Origin: a virus
Reading direction: 5' to 3' (one strand)
DNA: 22,166 nucleotides
Virus record (IMG/VR): IMGVR_UViG_3300008267_006819
Coordinates: 1-22,166 of that record
Every line of letters starts with the position of its first letter. The stretch's first letter is position 1. Below are positions 1 to 5,469 of the stretch, in pieces. Made by a program: the position numbers and the translations under genes. The notes beneath the pieces were generated by a model. That model did no database searches, had not been told where the DNA came from, and saw only the letters and a list, made by a program, of their open reading frames with translations.

Positions 1-1
1 A

Positions 2-853
2 CGATGGTTCCAAGATTATGCACGAACTTCTGGGAGTAGGGTTAATTATCAGTCCGTTGGTTCTGGTGCTGGTGTTCGTCAATTCATTGCGGGCACAGTT
101 GACTTCGGAGCAAGCGATGAACCTATCAAAGCATCAGAAGCAAAGCAAGTAAAGCGTGGTGTTGTTCAAATTCCTATGGTTGGTGGAACGATTGCCGTTG
201 CTTATAATAAATCAGGTTGCAAACTGAAACTGACTCAAAAGCAAACTGTTGATATTTTTATGGGTCGCATCAACGACTGGAAGCAAGTTGGTTGTGCTGC
301 TGGAAAGATAGTGACCGTTCATCGTTCTGACGGTTCTGGTACTACCTTTGCCTTCACTAACTCTCTGGATGCTTTCGGTGGTTGGGCTCCTGGTGTTGGT
401 AAGTCTGTAAAGTGGCCTGTTGGTGTGGGTGCCAAGGGCAACGAAGGAGTCTCTGGAACCATCAAGAACACTCCTGGTGCCATTGGTTACGTGAACACGG
501 GATTTATTCGTGCTAACAAACTTCAAGCAGCGGTTCTTCAAAACAAAGCAGGTAAGTTTGTCGGACCTTCTGCTGTGACTGGTGCTGCTGCTCTCAATGG
601 TATCACTCTGGATGCAAATCTTGCTGGTGAAAACCCTAACCCATCTGGCACTAATGCATATCCTATTTCTACTCTGACTTGGATTCTTGCTTATAAGACT
701 GGAAATGGTGCTAAGACGAATGATATTCGTGCTGCTCTAAATTATGCCCTAAGTTCTAATGCACAAATGATTGCTGATGATTTGGGTTATGTTCCTCTTT
801 CGGGTAGTATCCTTAATAAAGCACGTATTGCTGTCAACAGAATCGGTAACTGA
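2..853 (+). CDS. pstS: Phosphate ABC transporter substrate-binding protein PstS (5' end missing)
   Basis: The reading frame is open from base 2 and ends at TGA 851-853, so 283 C-terminal residues are present; the signal peptide and first lobe are cut off by the window edge. PstS binds phosphate in the periplasm and hands it to the PstCAB importer. Visible family motifs are SVGSGAGVRQF and TVDFGASD near the start of the visible part, and the phosphate-binding RSDGSGTT. Cyanophages commonly carry pstS as an auxiliary gene thought to keep up phosphate uptake in infected, P-limited hosts. The stop codon is followed 10 nt later by a terminator hairpin, so pstS is the last gene of its transcript. 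Its promoter and any Pho box lie outside the window. Confidence 0.95.
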   Translation, partial: RWFQDYARTSGSRVNYQSVGSGAGVRQFIAGTVDFGASDEPIKASEAKQVKRGVVQIPMVGGTIAVAYNKSGCKLKLTQKQTVDIFMGRINDWKQVGCAAGKIVTVHRSDGSGTTFAFTNSLDAFGGWAPGVGKSVKWPVGVGAKGNEGVSGTIKNTPGAIGYVNTGFIRANKLQAAVLQNKAGKFVGPSAVTGAAALNGITLDANLAGENPNPSGTNAYPISTLTWILAYKTGNGAKTNDIRAALNYALSSNAQMIADDLGYVPLSGSILNKARIAVNRIGN

Positions 854-863
854 TATACATATG

Positions 864-887
864 GGGGGTTGACAAAATCCCCTTTTT
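864..887 (+). terminator. Rho-independent terminator of pstS
   Basis: A 7-bp stem (864-870 with 876-882, one G-U pair) closes a 5-nt loop, GACAA, and is followed directly by five T residues (883-887). The -35 box of the next promoter straddles the stem and loop. Confidence 0.75.
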
Positions 888-897
888 GATGTATTAT
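869..897 (+). promoter_or_regulatory. Sigma-70-type promoter embedded in the pstS terminator
   Basis: TTGACA (869-874), a 17-bp spacer and TATTAT (892-897) match the housekeeping consensus closely. The -35 box overlaps the hairpin loop of the terminator. The first downstream start codon is at 919, so the untranslated leader would be about 15 nt and contains AGGAG at 911-915. Confidence 0.8.
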
Positions 898-918
898 AGA
901 TAACGAGTTAGGAGTTTT

Positions 919-1122
919 ATGTCTCTTATTTCCCAACGCGATAGAGAAGTTACTATAACTGTCTTTAATCATTATGTTGATTTTCTTTCGAGTGAAATCG
1001 AATTCTTTGAGAATGAAGAAATGTTTGATGATACTGACTACCTAAACTATAAGTCAGAAATCACAGAAGTTTATGCACTTCTTAATTGGGTAAAACTGGA
1101 ATATTTCAAGAATGAAAATTAA
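919..1122 (+). CDS. Hypothetical small acidic protein (67 aa)
   Basis: I do not recognise this protein. It is 67 residues, rich in Glu, Asp and aromatic residues, with no membrane segment or cysteine motif, and looks like a small soluble helical protein. The start is supported by AGGAG a few bases upstream and by the strong promoter at 869-897. Its TAA overlaps the start of the next small gene (ATG at 1112), which suggests translational coupling. Small genes of this kind are usual in the early-expressed parts of T4-like cyanophages. Confidence 0.75.
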   Translation: MSLISQRDREVTITVFNHYVDFLSSEIEFFENEEMFDDTDYLNYKSEITEVYALLNWVKLEYFKNEN

Positions 1123-1279
1123 TCTTTGGTATTGTAATGAAATGAATCAGTGGCGTTGGACCTTAACCGACGATCATCGTCCTATTATTAAACAGGAATC
1201 TGGTCAAAGAGAAAATCTACGAGATGCTATGAATGATGTAGCAAATACGGTAGAATATATGCTTAGTCAAGTGAAGTAG
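1112..1279 (+). CDS. Hypothetical small protein (55 aa)
   Basis: An open frame of 55 codons runs from ATG 1112 to TAG 1277-1279, overlapping the preceding gene by 11 nt. The product starts MKINLWYCNEMNQWRWTLTD, a Trp-rich N-terminus, followed by a charged helical C-terminal half. I do not recognise the family. Coding is supported by the tight overlap with the upstream gene and by the lack of any other use for this stretch. It would share the promoter at 869-897. Confidence 0.6.
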   Translation: MKINLWYCNEMNQWRWTLTDDHRPIIKQESGQRENLRDAMNDVANTVEYMLSQVK

Positions 1280-1286
1280 AATAGTT

Positions 1287-1294
1287 TATAAATA
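1287..1294 (+). promoter_or_regulatory. T4-type late promoter (TATAAATA)
   Basis: The exact octamer TATAAATA, the -10-like element of T4 late promoters, lies 22 nt before the ATG of the HNH gene at 1317 and just after the stop of the previous gene. No -35 box is seen, as expected for this class. Confidence 0.6.
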
Positions 1295-1316
1295 ACTATG
1301 TGCTCTACTAAATACT

Positions 1317-1748
1317 ATGTTGTTAGAAGCAACTTGCTTAAACTGCAAAACTTTTTTTAAGTATAATCCTTACCATAAAAAGGGAAAATACTGCAGTAAT
1401 CAGTGTCAGCAAGACCATAATAAAACCTTATATATAACAGAATGGAAACAAGGATTAGTCTCTGGGGGAAAGTCTTATAACCTTTCTCAATATGTAAGAA
1501 ACTATCTTATTGAAGATGCTGGCAATAAATGCTCTAAATGTGGTTGGAGTGGTGTTAATATCCATACCGGAAGAACACCATTAGAAATAGACCATATTGA
1601 TGATGATCCATTTAACCATTCTCCAAATAACTTACAGGTATTGTGTCCTAACTGCCATTCGTTGAAAACACAACCGCCACAAAAAAGTAAGGGTGGTAGA
1701 TATAAAAATGGCACACATCCTAAATATGGGCGAATAGCTCAGCGGTAG
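1317..1748 (+). CDS. HNH endonuclease with N-terminal zinc-finger-like Cys pairs
   Basis: This 143-residue protein carries a C-terminal HNH domain: Cys72/Cys75, the core LEIDHIDDDP with the catalytic-type Asp92-His93, Asn104/Asn105, and Cys110-x2-Cys113-His114 as zinc ligands. The N-terminus has another Cys set (CLNC at 7-10, CSNQC at 26-30), a small zinc-binding fold seen in many free-standing phage HNH nucleases. Such enzymes cut or nick DNA and often act as homing endonucleases in T4-like phages. It follows a late promoter word. The last six codons and the stop lie inside the tRNA-Val gene (overlap 1728-1748). The family is clear; whether it homes, and to what target, cannot be told from sequence. 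Confidence 0.88.
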   Translation: MLLEATCLNCKTFFKYNPYHKKGKYCSNQCQQDHNKTLYITEWKQGLVSGGKSYNLSQYVRNYLIEDAGNKCSKCGWSGVNIHTGRTPLEIDHIDDDPFNHSPNNLQVLCPNCHSLKTQPPQKSKGGRYKNGTHPKYGRIAQR

Positions 1749-1800
1749 CAGCGTCTGCTTTACACGCAGAATGTCGGGGGTTCGAATCCCTCTTCGCCCA
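1728..1800 (+). tRNA. tRNA-Val (anticodon UAC)
   Basis: The cloverleaf reads clearly. The acceptor stem pairs GGGCGAA (1728-1734) with TTCGCCC (1793-1799), and the discriminator is A1800. The D arm is GCTC-AGCGGTA-GCAGC. The anticodon stem TCTGC/GCAGA encloses the loop TTTACAC with anticodon TAC at 1761-1763, and the T arm is GGGGGTTCGAATCCC. CCA is not encoded. The HNH gene runs into its 5' part, and a late promoter word starts 3 nt after its 3' end. Confidence 0.96.
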
Positions 1801-1802
1801 CT

Positions 1803-1810
1803 TATAAATA
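1803..1810 (+). promoter_or_regulatory. T4-type late promoter (TATAAATA) of the Dps-like gene
   Basis: The exact octamer TATAAATA lies 19 nt before ATG 1830. The spacing is nearly the same as for the late promoter word before the HNH gene, which strengthens both. Confidence 0.65.
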
Positions 1811-1829
1811 CTTCAAAAACAGAAGTATA

Positions 1830-2264
1830 ATGGAAAAACTTTATAAATCACTCTCTGATACTCAGGCAAGTCTTTTTCTTCTGTTTCAAAAGACTTGGGT
1901 TTATCATTGGCATATTGTAGGTCCCGATTTTAAACAAATTCACGATTTGTTTGGGGAGCAGTATGTTGCTATTCAAGAAGAGGTTGATAGAATTTCTGAG
2001 CATATGCGATTTCTTCGTATTAAGCCAATTAGTTCTTTATCGAGAGTTGTAGAAGTATCTGGAGTTTCGGAAGCAAAATCTAATATTTCTGAAATGGAAA
2101 TGATTCGTGATCTTCTTGAAGATCATAAAAAGATTGTTGAAATGCTTTCTTCAGCAGCAGTAGAAGCAGAAAACCAAAAATCAAGAGGTACTATTAATCT
2201 TCTTGATGATTTAAATGAAGCACACGGTAAATTTATTTGGATGTTAAGATCATTCACTGAGTAA
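1830..2264 (+). CDS. Dps-like ferritin-family protein
   Basis: This 144-residue, mostly helical protein matches the Dps/ferritin-like family, whose members form hollow 12-mers that oxidise and store iron with peroxide and can shield DNA. The hallmark N-terminal stretch is present: YHWHIVGPDF (25-34), IHDLF (37-41), and EVDRISEH (51-58). By alignment with E. coli Dps, His26, His38, Asp53 and Glu57 match ferroxidase residues His51, His63, Asp78 and Glu82. The position matching Asp67 is Gly42, with Glu43 next to it. The usual length is about 160-170 residues, so this is a short version. A late promoter word suggests expression late in infection; a role in limiting oxidative stress from free iron is an inference. 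Confidence 0.85.
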   Translation: MEKLYKSLSDTQASLFLLFQKTWVYHWHIVGPDFKQIHDLFGEQYVAIQEEVDRISEHMRFLRIKPISSLSRVVEVSGVSEAKSNISEMEMIRDLLEDHKKIVEMLSSAAVEAENQKSRGTINLLDDLNEAHGKFIWMLRSFTE

Positions 2265-2265
2265 A

Positions 2266-2454
2266 ATGACTAAGTATCATATTCAACATATTCAAAACAT
2301 TGGTGATGCTGATAAAATAATTTTTTATCAGGGAAATAACCATTGGACAACCGAACACGAACACAGAAAAATTTATAACAAAAAAGCAGATGCAACTGCT
2401 GAATTGTATGATTTTGGTGGGAATGTAATTAAAGACACTGACTATACGCTATAA
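2266..2454 (+). CDS. Hypothetical small protein (62 aa)
   Basis: A 62-codon frame starts one base after the stop of the Dps-like gene, so the two are probably co-transcribed and coupled. The product is His-, Lys- and Asp-rich (MTKYHIQHIQNIGDADKI at the start) with no membrane segment. I do not recognise the family and see no catalytic motif. Confidence 0.65.
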   Translation: MTKYHIQHIQNIGDADKIIFYQGNNHWTTEHEHRKIYNKKADATAELYDFGGNVIKDTDYTL

Positions 2455-2464
2455 TTTAAATACA

Positions 2465-2722
2465 ATGGAAAATTTAAGAATCAGATGCCGCTCCTGTGGT
2501 AGGGAGTTAGAAGGGCATCCTACGAAAACTGTGACCTGTGGTTGTCCAAATATGGCGACCATTCGTGGAGGAGTCATTTCTGCAGTTGACTTATCCAATA
2601 TAGTTATGCTAAACTCTTATAGTCATAAATCAAAGTCTAGTATTCTTACTAACGAAGATCTTGCTTTCCAGGAAGCAAGACGCCAGCGTAAAGTAAAGCG
2701 TTTAGATTTTGAAGTCCGTTGA
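2465..2722 (+). CDS. Small zinc-ribbon-like protein
   Basis: An 85-residue protein starts with a compact Cys motif: CRSC at 8-11 and CGC at 25-27. This is a plausible single zinc ribbon, followed by a polar stretch and a basic C-terminal end (EARRQRKVKR). Small zinc-ribbon proteins in phages often bind nucleic acid or proteins; the partner here is unknown. It starts 10 nt after the previous stop and ends 11 nt before tRNA-Ser. Confidence 0.75.
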   Translation: MENLRIRCRSCGRELEGHPTKTVTCGCPNMATIRGGVISAVDLSNIVMLNSYSHKSKSSILTNEDLAFQEARRQRKVKRLDFEVR

Positions 2723-2733
2723 GGACTCATTTT

Positions 2734-2819
2734 GGAAGATTGGCCGAGTGGTTGATGGCGATAGTCTTGAAAACTATTAACGTTAGTAGCGTTCCAGGGT
2801 TCGAATCCCTGATCTTCCT
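2734..2819 (+). tRNA. tRNA-Ser (anticodon UGA)
   Basis: The acceptor stem pairs GGAAGAT (2734-2740) with ATCTTCC (2812-2818). The anticodon stem ATAGT/ACTAT closes the loop CTTGAAA with TGA at 2768-2770. A long variable arm (AACG...CGTT) marks a class II tRNA as expected for serine, and the T arm is CAGGGTTCGAATCCCTG. The base at the discriminator position is T rather than the usual G of serine tRNAs, and CCA is not encoded. Confidence 0.93.
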
Positions 2820-2841
2820 TGTTACAAATATTACAAAATTT

Positions 2842-2864
2842 TAGATTTTTTTAATCTATATTTT
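2842..2864 (+). terminator. Weak AT-rich terminator after tRNA-Ser
   Basis: TAGATT (2842-2847) pairs with AATCTA (2853-2858) around a 5-nt T loop and is followed by TATTTTT. The stem is short and AT-rich, so termination would be weak. A consensus-like promoter follows directly. Confidence 0.4.
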
Positions 2865-2879
2865 TGTATCAACACAAAC

Positions 2880-2907
2880 TTGACATAGTAAAAATACTTA
2901 CTAGAAT
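2880..2907 (+). promoter_or_regulatory. Sigma-70-type promoter before the small-gene string
   Basis: TTGACA (2880-2885) and TAGAAT (2902-2907) are separated by 16 bp in the gap after tRNA-Ser. The first start codon downstream is at 2935. This promoter probably serves the run of small overlapping genes that leads into gnd. Confidence 0.65.
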
Positions 2908-2934
2908 AACTAGTAGTATTCAGCAAAAACCTTT

Positions 2935-3084
2935 ATGGATCAGCACACCTATGATAACTGGGTGAAGATCAAGGAGACTTTTGAATCTTCTGGGAACACA
3001 GGTAATATGTTCTACAAAAGAGCAGTTGAAATTGTGAAAACCAAGAGAGATCCTCTCGCAAAGTTTCTTGGGGACGAGAAATGA
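2935..3084 (+). CDS. Hypothetical small protein (49 aa)
   Basis: ATG 2935 opens a 49-codon frame that ends at TGA 3082-3084 and overlaps the next start (ATG 3081) as ATGA. The product (MDQHTYDNWVKIKETFESSG...) is charged and soluble, with a basic C-terminal helix. No family is recognised. Its position right behind a promoter and the overlap with the next gene support real coding. Confidence 0.65.
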   Translation: MDQHTYDNWVKIKETFESSGNTGNMFYKRAVEIVKTKRDPLAKFLGDEK

Positions 3085-3284
3085 TGCACGAACAAGAAGA
3101 ATTTATTACACGTTCTGAAGTTCAGGAGATGATTGATGCTGCTATCAGAAGACACAACCGTAATGCTTCTATCATTAGTATGTGCGTCGGTTGGGTGGTT
3201 CTTGCTTTATTTGCTGAGGGACTTTTAAGACTTATTGGTGTAATTCCACCTTTACTTCCATTTCTCAAGATTACTTTGAACTAA
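3081..3284 (+). CDS. Small membrane protein, one transmembrane segment (67 aa)
   Basis: The protein has a soluble, charged N-terminal half (MMHEQEEFITRSEVQEMIDA..., a likely helix, to about residue 30). A hydrophobic segment at about 32-52 (IISMCVGWVVLALFAEGLL) is followed by a second hydrophobic stretch with Pro residues. This suggests a membrane-anchored protein with its N-terminus in the cytoplasm. It overlaps the preceding gene by 4 nt and the following by 1 nt (TAATG). Function unknown. Confidence 0.7.
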   Translation: MMHEQEEFITRSEVQEMIDAAIRRHNRNASIISMCVGWVVLALFAEGLLRLIGVIPPLLPFLKITLN

Positions 3285-3397
3285 TGGCAACAATTACAGA
3301 AGAAGATTTACAAAAATTAAACCGAAGAGTTTTTCAACAAAAAATGAAAGAACTCTTCGAAGAACCATCTACTTATGAGGATGAAGAAGATGATTAA
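3284..3397 (+). CDS. Hypothetical acidic miniprotein (37 aa)
   Basis: A 37-codon frame starts with the last base of the previous stop codon (TAATG) and ends at TAA 3395-3397. The product is a charged helix with a strongly acidic tail (YEDEEDD). It overlaps the next small gene by 8 nt. The tight packing on both sides is the main reason to call it. Function unknown. Confidence 0.55.
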   Translation: MATITEEDLQKLNRRVFQQKMKELFEEPSTYEDEEDD

Positions 3398-3485
3398 AAC
3401 AATAATATCAGCAATTCTTCTTTTTTCCTCCATCGGACTTTTTATACATTGGGGACTTACACACGCTTATTCAGAGGTTTTATGA
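3390..3485 (+). CDS. Membrane miniprotein (31 aa)
   Basis: ATG 3390 to TGA 3483-3485 encodes 31 residues: a Lys near the start, then a hydrophobic helix at about 4-23 (TIISAILLFSSIGLFIHWGL), then a short polar tail. It could be a single-span membrane peptide or a signal-like sequence. It overlaps its neighbours by 8 nt upstream and 4 nt downstream (ATGA with gnd), so gnd translation is probably coupled to it. Confidence 0.5.
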   Translation: MIKTIISAILLFSSIGLFIHWGLTHAYSEVL

Positions 3486-4414
3486 GAGTAGGATTAATTG
3501 GTCTAGGTAGAATGGGCGAAGGCATGTCACGCCGCATGATGAAAGCAGGTATTGAAGTTTGGGGTTATCGTAGGAATTATGAAAAAGCAAACGAAGCATA
3601 CGAAAACGGATATGTTAACGGTGTTACAACTTCTATACAAAGCCTTGTTCAAGTAGTCAAACAAAATAATAAAGGTGGAACACGACCAGGAATCTTTCAA
3701 ATGGTTGTGCCTGCCGAAACCGTAGAGGAGACGATTAATGAGTTACTACGATATTGTGGTGAAGGAGATATTATTATTGATCATGGCAATAGCAATTTTA
3801 AGGACAGTCGGAAGAGAGCAGAACGTCTGGCAAAATTGGGTATCCAATATATTGATTGTGGCACTAGCGGTGGTGTTTACGGCTTGGATCGTGGATACTG
3901 TCTTATGGTTGGTGGCGGAAATACTGCGGTCGCCACTTGTGCAAGCATTTTTGATGCCCTTGCCCCAGGAATCGCCGCTGCCCAGAGGACTCAGTTTGAC
4001 TCGGATGTAACTTCCGCTGAGTTTGGTTGGTTACATTGTGGTGGTCCAGGTGCAGGACACTTTGTAAAGATGGTTCATAATGGTATTGAATACGGTATTA
4101 TGCAAGCATATGCCGAAGGATTTAACATCATCAAAAATGCGAATGCAGGTGCCCAGTATGTCAGAGAAGGAGACGCAGAGGTTGCCCCAATGGCAGACCC
4201 TGAATCCTATTGCTATGATATTGACGTTGCTGAGGTTGCTGAGCTATGGCGTCGTGGTAGTGTGGTTGGGTCTTGGTTACTCGATCTTACTGCTGATGTG
4301 TTACGCAGGGATGGTAGCCTTAAACAGTTCTCTGGAGGCGTATCCGACAGCGGTGAGGGTCGTTGGACTGTTTCTGCCGCTGTGGATATGTTTGGAGGTC
4401 ATCATGTTAGGTAA
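3482..4414 (+). CDS. gnd: 6-phosphogluconate dehydrogenase, short form, with C-terminal internal deletion
   Basis: Gnd oxidises and decarboxylates 6-phosphogluconate to ribulose 5-phosphate with NADP+ or NAD+. In infected cyanobacteria phage gnd is thought to push carbon through the pentose phosphate pathway to supply NADPH and ribose. I start it at ATG 3482, which overlaps the upstream stop as ATGA and gives MRVGLIGLGRMGEGMSRRMM with the Rossmann motif GLGRMG. Other family motifs are DHGNSNFKDS, GTSGGVYGLDRGYCLMVGG and GPGAGHFVKMVHNGIEYG, which holds the catalytic Lys. After SGEGRWTVSAAVD the protein jumps to MFGGHHVR and stops. Short-form enzymes carry about 30 more residues between these two motifs, so 310 residues is short. 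The tail overlaps the RBS and start of the next gene. Confidence 0.92.
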   Translation: MRVGLIGLGRMGEGMSRRMMKAGIEVWGYRRNYEKANEAYENGYVNGVTTSIQSLVQVVKQNNKGGTRPGIFQMVVPAETVEETINELLRYCGEGDIIIDHGNSNFKDSRKRAERLAKLGIQYIDCGTSGGVYGLDRGYCLMVGGGNTAVATCASIFDALAPGIAAAQRTQFDSDVTSAEFGWLHCGGPGAGHFVKMVHNGIEYGIMQAYAEGFNIIKNANAGAQYVREGDAEVAPMADPESYCYDIDVAEVAELWRRGSVVGSWLLDLTADVLRRDGSLKQFSGGVSDSGEGRWTVSAAVDMFGGHHVR

Positions 4415-4523
4415 AGCACTTATTTTTGTTGCTATTCCTTTTGTATTGTCTACACTCTATTTCGGAACACGAGGAGGATACTATGATTCCGAAGACTATA
4501 AAGGAAATGGAACCGCACATTAA
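4404..4523 (+). CDS. Membrane miniprotein (39 aa)
   Basis: ATG 4404 follows GGAGG at 4394-4398 with good spacing and overlaps the gnd 3' end by 11 nt. The 39-residue product has a hydrophobic N-terminal segment (LGKALIFVAIPFVLSTLYF) and a polar tail rich in Gly, Tyr and Asp. It is probably a single-span membrane protein with unknown function. The next gene starts inside it, at 4483. Confidence 0.6.
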   Translation: MLGKALIFVAIPFVLSTLYFGTRGGYYDSEDYKGNGTAH

Positions 4524-4710
4524 GCAAAGATATTTTTTTGCATTATCTGCTTTTTCCAGGATGTATGGAGTAAGGACCACTGCTAGTGATATACATATTA
4601 AACAGTTTTGTATTGAGTGGTCTTATTGGGATGTCCATGCACCTCTGAGCGGTCTTGATCAAGTCGATCAATACTTTCATTATGAATATAAGAATTGGAG
4701 GGGAGTATGA
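4483..4710 (+). CDS. Hypothetical protein (75 aa)
   Basis: I chose ATG 4483 because GAGGAGG (4471-4477) sits 5 nt before it; an upstream in-frame ATG at 4426 has no such site. The 75-residue product (MIPKTIKEMEPHIKQRYFFA...) is soluble, rich in Tyr, Trp, His and Phe, with no recognised motif. It overlaps the preceding miniprotein by 41 nt in another frame and the following one by 4 nt (ATGA at 4707). Confidence 0.65.
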   Translation: MIPKTIKEMEPHIKQRYFFALSAFSRMYGVRTTASDIHIKQFCIEWSYWDVHAPLSGLDQVDQYFHYEYKNWRGV

Positions 4711-4823
4711 TTTTTCACATTGTAGAGGTACTTGCTGCAAGTCCAGTCTGGTTGGGACTTTGTGGGGCAGGCTTGACAGTTGCCCCGATTATGGGTATAA
4801 TGCTTATACACCGAAATAAATAA
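4707..4823 (+). CDS. Membrane miniprotein (38 aa)
   Basis: ATG 4707 overlaps the previous stop (ATGA) and has GGGGAG just upstream. The 38-residue product is hydrophobic nearly throughout (VEVLAASPVWLGLCGAGLTVAPIMGIMLI) and ends HRNK, as expected for a single-span membrane peptide. A perfect promoter for the downstream tRNA lies inside it (4773-4801), so this stretch may serve two roles or be coding only by chance. Confidence 0.5.
   Translation: MIFHIVEVLAASPVWLGLCGAGLTVAPIMGIMLIHRNK
4773..4801 (+). promoter_or_regulatory. Perfect sigma-70-type promoter before tRNA-Pro
   Basis: TTGACA (4773-4778), 17 bp, TATAAT (4796-4801) is an exact consensus match inside the small membrane-peptide gene and 30 nt before tRNA-Pro. 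The -35 box also sits in the loop of a GGGGCA/TGCCCC hairpin (4764-4769 with 4781-4786); there is no T tract after this one. Confidence 0.75.
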
Positions 4824-4831
4824 CGGTGTGA

Positions 4832-4905
4832 CGGGGTGTAGCGCAGTTTGGTAGCGCATCCGCTTTGGGAGCGGGAGGTCGTAGGTTCGAATCCTATCAC
4901 CCCGA
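4832..4905 (+). tRNA. tRNA-Pro (anticodon UGG)
   Basis: The acceptor stem pairs CGGGGTG (4832-4838) with CACCCCG (4898-4904), and the discriminator is A4905. The D arm is GCGC-AGTTTGGTA-GCGC. The anticodon stem TCCGC/GCGGG closes the loop TTTGGGA with TGG at 4866-4868, and the T arm is GTAGGTTCGAATCCTAT. CCA is not encoded. Confidence 0.96.
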
Positions 4906-4906
4906 T

Positions 4907-4926
4907 TGCCAGTTACTTCACTGGCA
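4907..4926 (+). other. Hairpin after tRNA-Pro, possible terminator or processing signal
   Basis: TGCCAGT (4907-4913) pairs perfectly with ACTGGCA (4920-4926) around a 6-nt loop, starting 2 nt after the tRNA. No T tract follows, so it may help 3' processing or act as a T-less terminator. Confidence 0.45.
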
Positions 4927-4929
4927 CAC

Positions 4930-4958
4930 TTGACACAAAAGTCTTAAACCCTTATAAT
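4930..4958 (+). promoter_or_regulatory. Perfect sigma-70-type promoter
   Basis: TTGACA (4930-4935), 17 bp, TATAAT (4953-4958) is an exact consensus match in the gap between tRNA-Pro and the gene at 4981, giving a leader of about 16 nt. It should drive the three genes 4981-5697. Confidence 0.85.
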
Positions 4959-4980
4959 ACTAAGGCAACAATTCAAAACA

Positions 4981-5193
4981 ATGTCTCTGATTCAAAAGTT
5001 CAAAAAGGATGTTAGCACTCTTCGCTCTGCTGCTAACGGGGAATTCTACCTTGACGTAAAGAGTCCGAAACTTTATAAAAAGGTGCGCCGCTTCTACGAA
5101 AATGAAGGCGTCGTGTTTTCAGGAGACCCCCTTGACGACTACGAAATGCTTATGGAGTATGTCGCCAGTGATCTTGAAGTAGTTGAAGCATGA
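4981..5193 (+). CDS. Hypothetical protein (70 aa)
   Basis: A 70-residue soluble protein with a basic N-terminal half (MSLIQKFKKDVSTLRS...) and an acidic C-terminal end (DDYEMLMEYVASDLEVVEA). It is first in a strong-promoter operon and overlaps the next gene by 4 nt (ATGA). The consensus promoter suggests early, high expression in infection. I do not recognise a domain; a host-takeover role would be only a guess from position. Confidence 0.75.
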   Translation: MSLIQKFKKDVSTLRSAANGEFYLDVKSPKLYKKVRRFYENEGVVFSGDPLDDYEMLMEYVASDLEVVEA

Positions 5194-5441
5194 ACAAGGT
5201 TCTCCTGGAACGTGAAGGATATCGCTTTGTTGAGGCAGGTATCCTTGAGATAAACGGCAAACCCGATTATCGTATGCAAAAGCAAAACTACTATACCAAA
5301 CGCTGGAACGATATCTATCTTTTTGATAACGTTCTTCAATGTTCTACCGCTATGGAAGACATTGAGTATGCTAAATGGTTGGATCCTGATAGAGTTCCTT
5401 GTTATGTAAGAGACGATGAAGAAGACACGGATGGTCTATAA
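5190..5441 (+). CDS. Hypothetical protein (83 aa)
   Basis: An 83-residue soluble protein rich in Tyr, Asp and Arg, with an acidic tail (RDDEEDTDGL). It starts inside the stop of the preceding gene, so the two are likely coupled. No catalytic or metal-binding motif is visible, and I cannot name its family. Confidence 0.75.
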   Translation: MNKVLLEREGYRFVEAGILEINGKPDYRMQKQNYYTKRWNDIYLFDNVLQCSTAMEDIEYAKWLDPDRVPCYVRDDEEDTDGL

Positions 5442-5469
5442 CAGCACTGGTCGGTGATGAATCCCCCTT

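Noticed and set aside
2455-2462. TTTAAATA before the zinc-ribbon gene as a late promoter
   Set aside because: It departs from TATAAATA at a conserved position, is not at the spacing seen for the two exact copies, and the gene can be read from upstream.
3738-4010. A + strand 90-codon frame with hydrophobic stretches inside gnd
   Set aside because: It is a shifted frame within gnd, whose motifs run through the whole segment; no ribosome site supports it.
4815-4822. AATAAATA as a late promoter for tRNA-Pro
   Set aside because: It fits a loose NATAAATA pattern but overlaps the stop region of a small gene, and a perfect sigma-70 promoter already serves the tRNA.
4715-4900. Reverse-strand open frame over tRNA-Pro with a protein-like sequence
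   Set aside because: It is the antisense translation of the tRNA and its upstream region, a well-known false gene pattern; the tRNA cloverleaf explains it.
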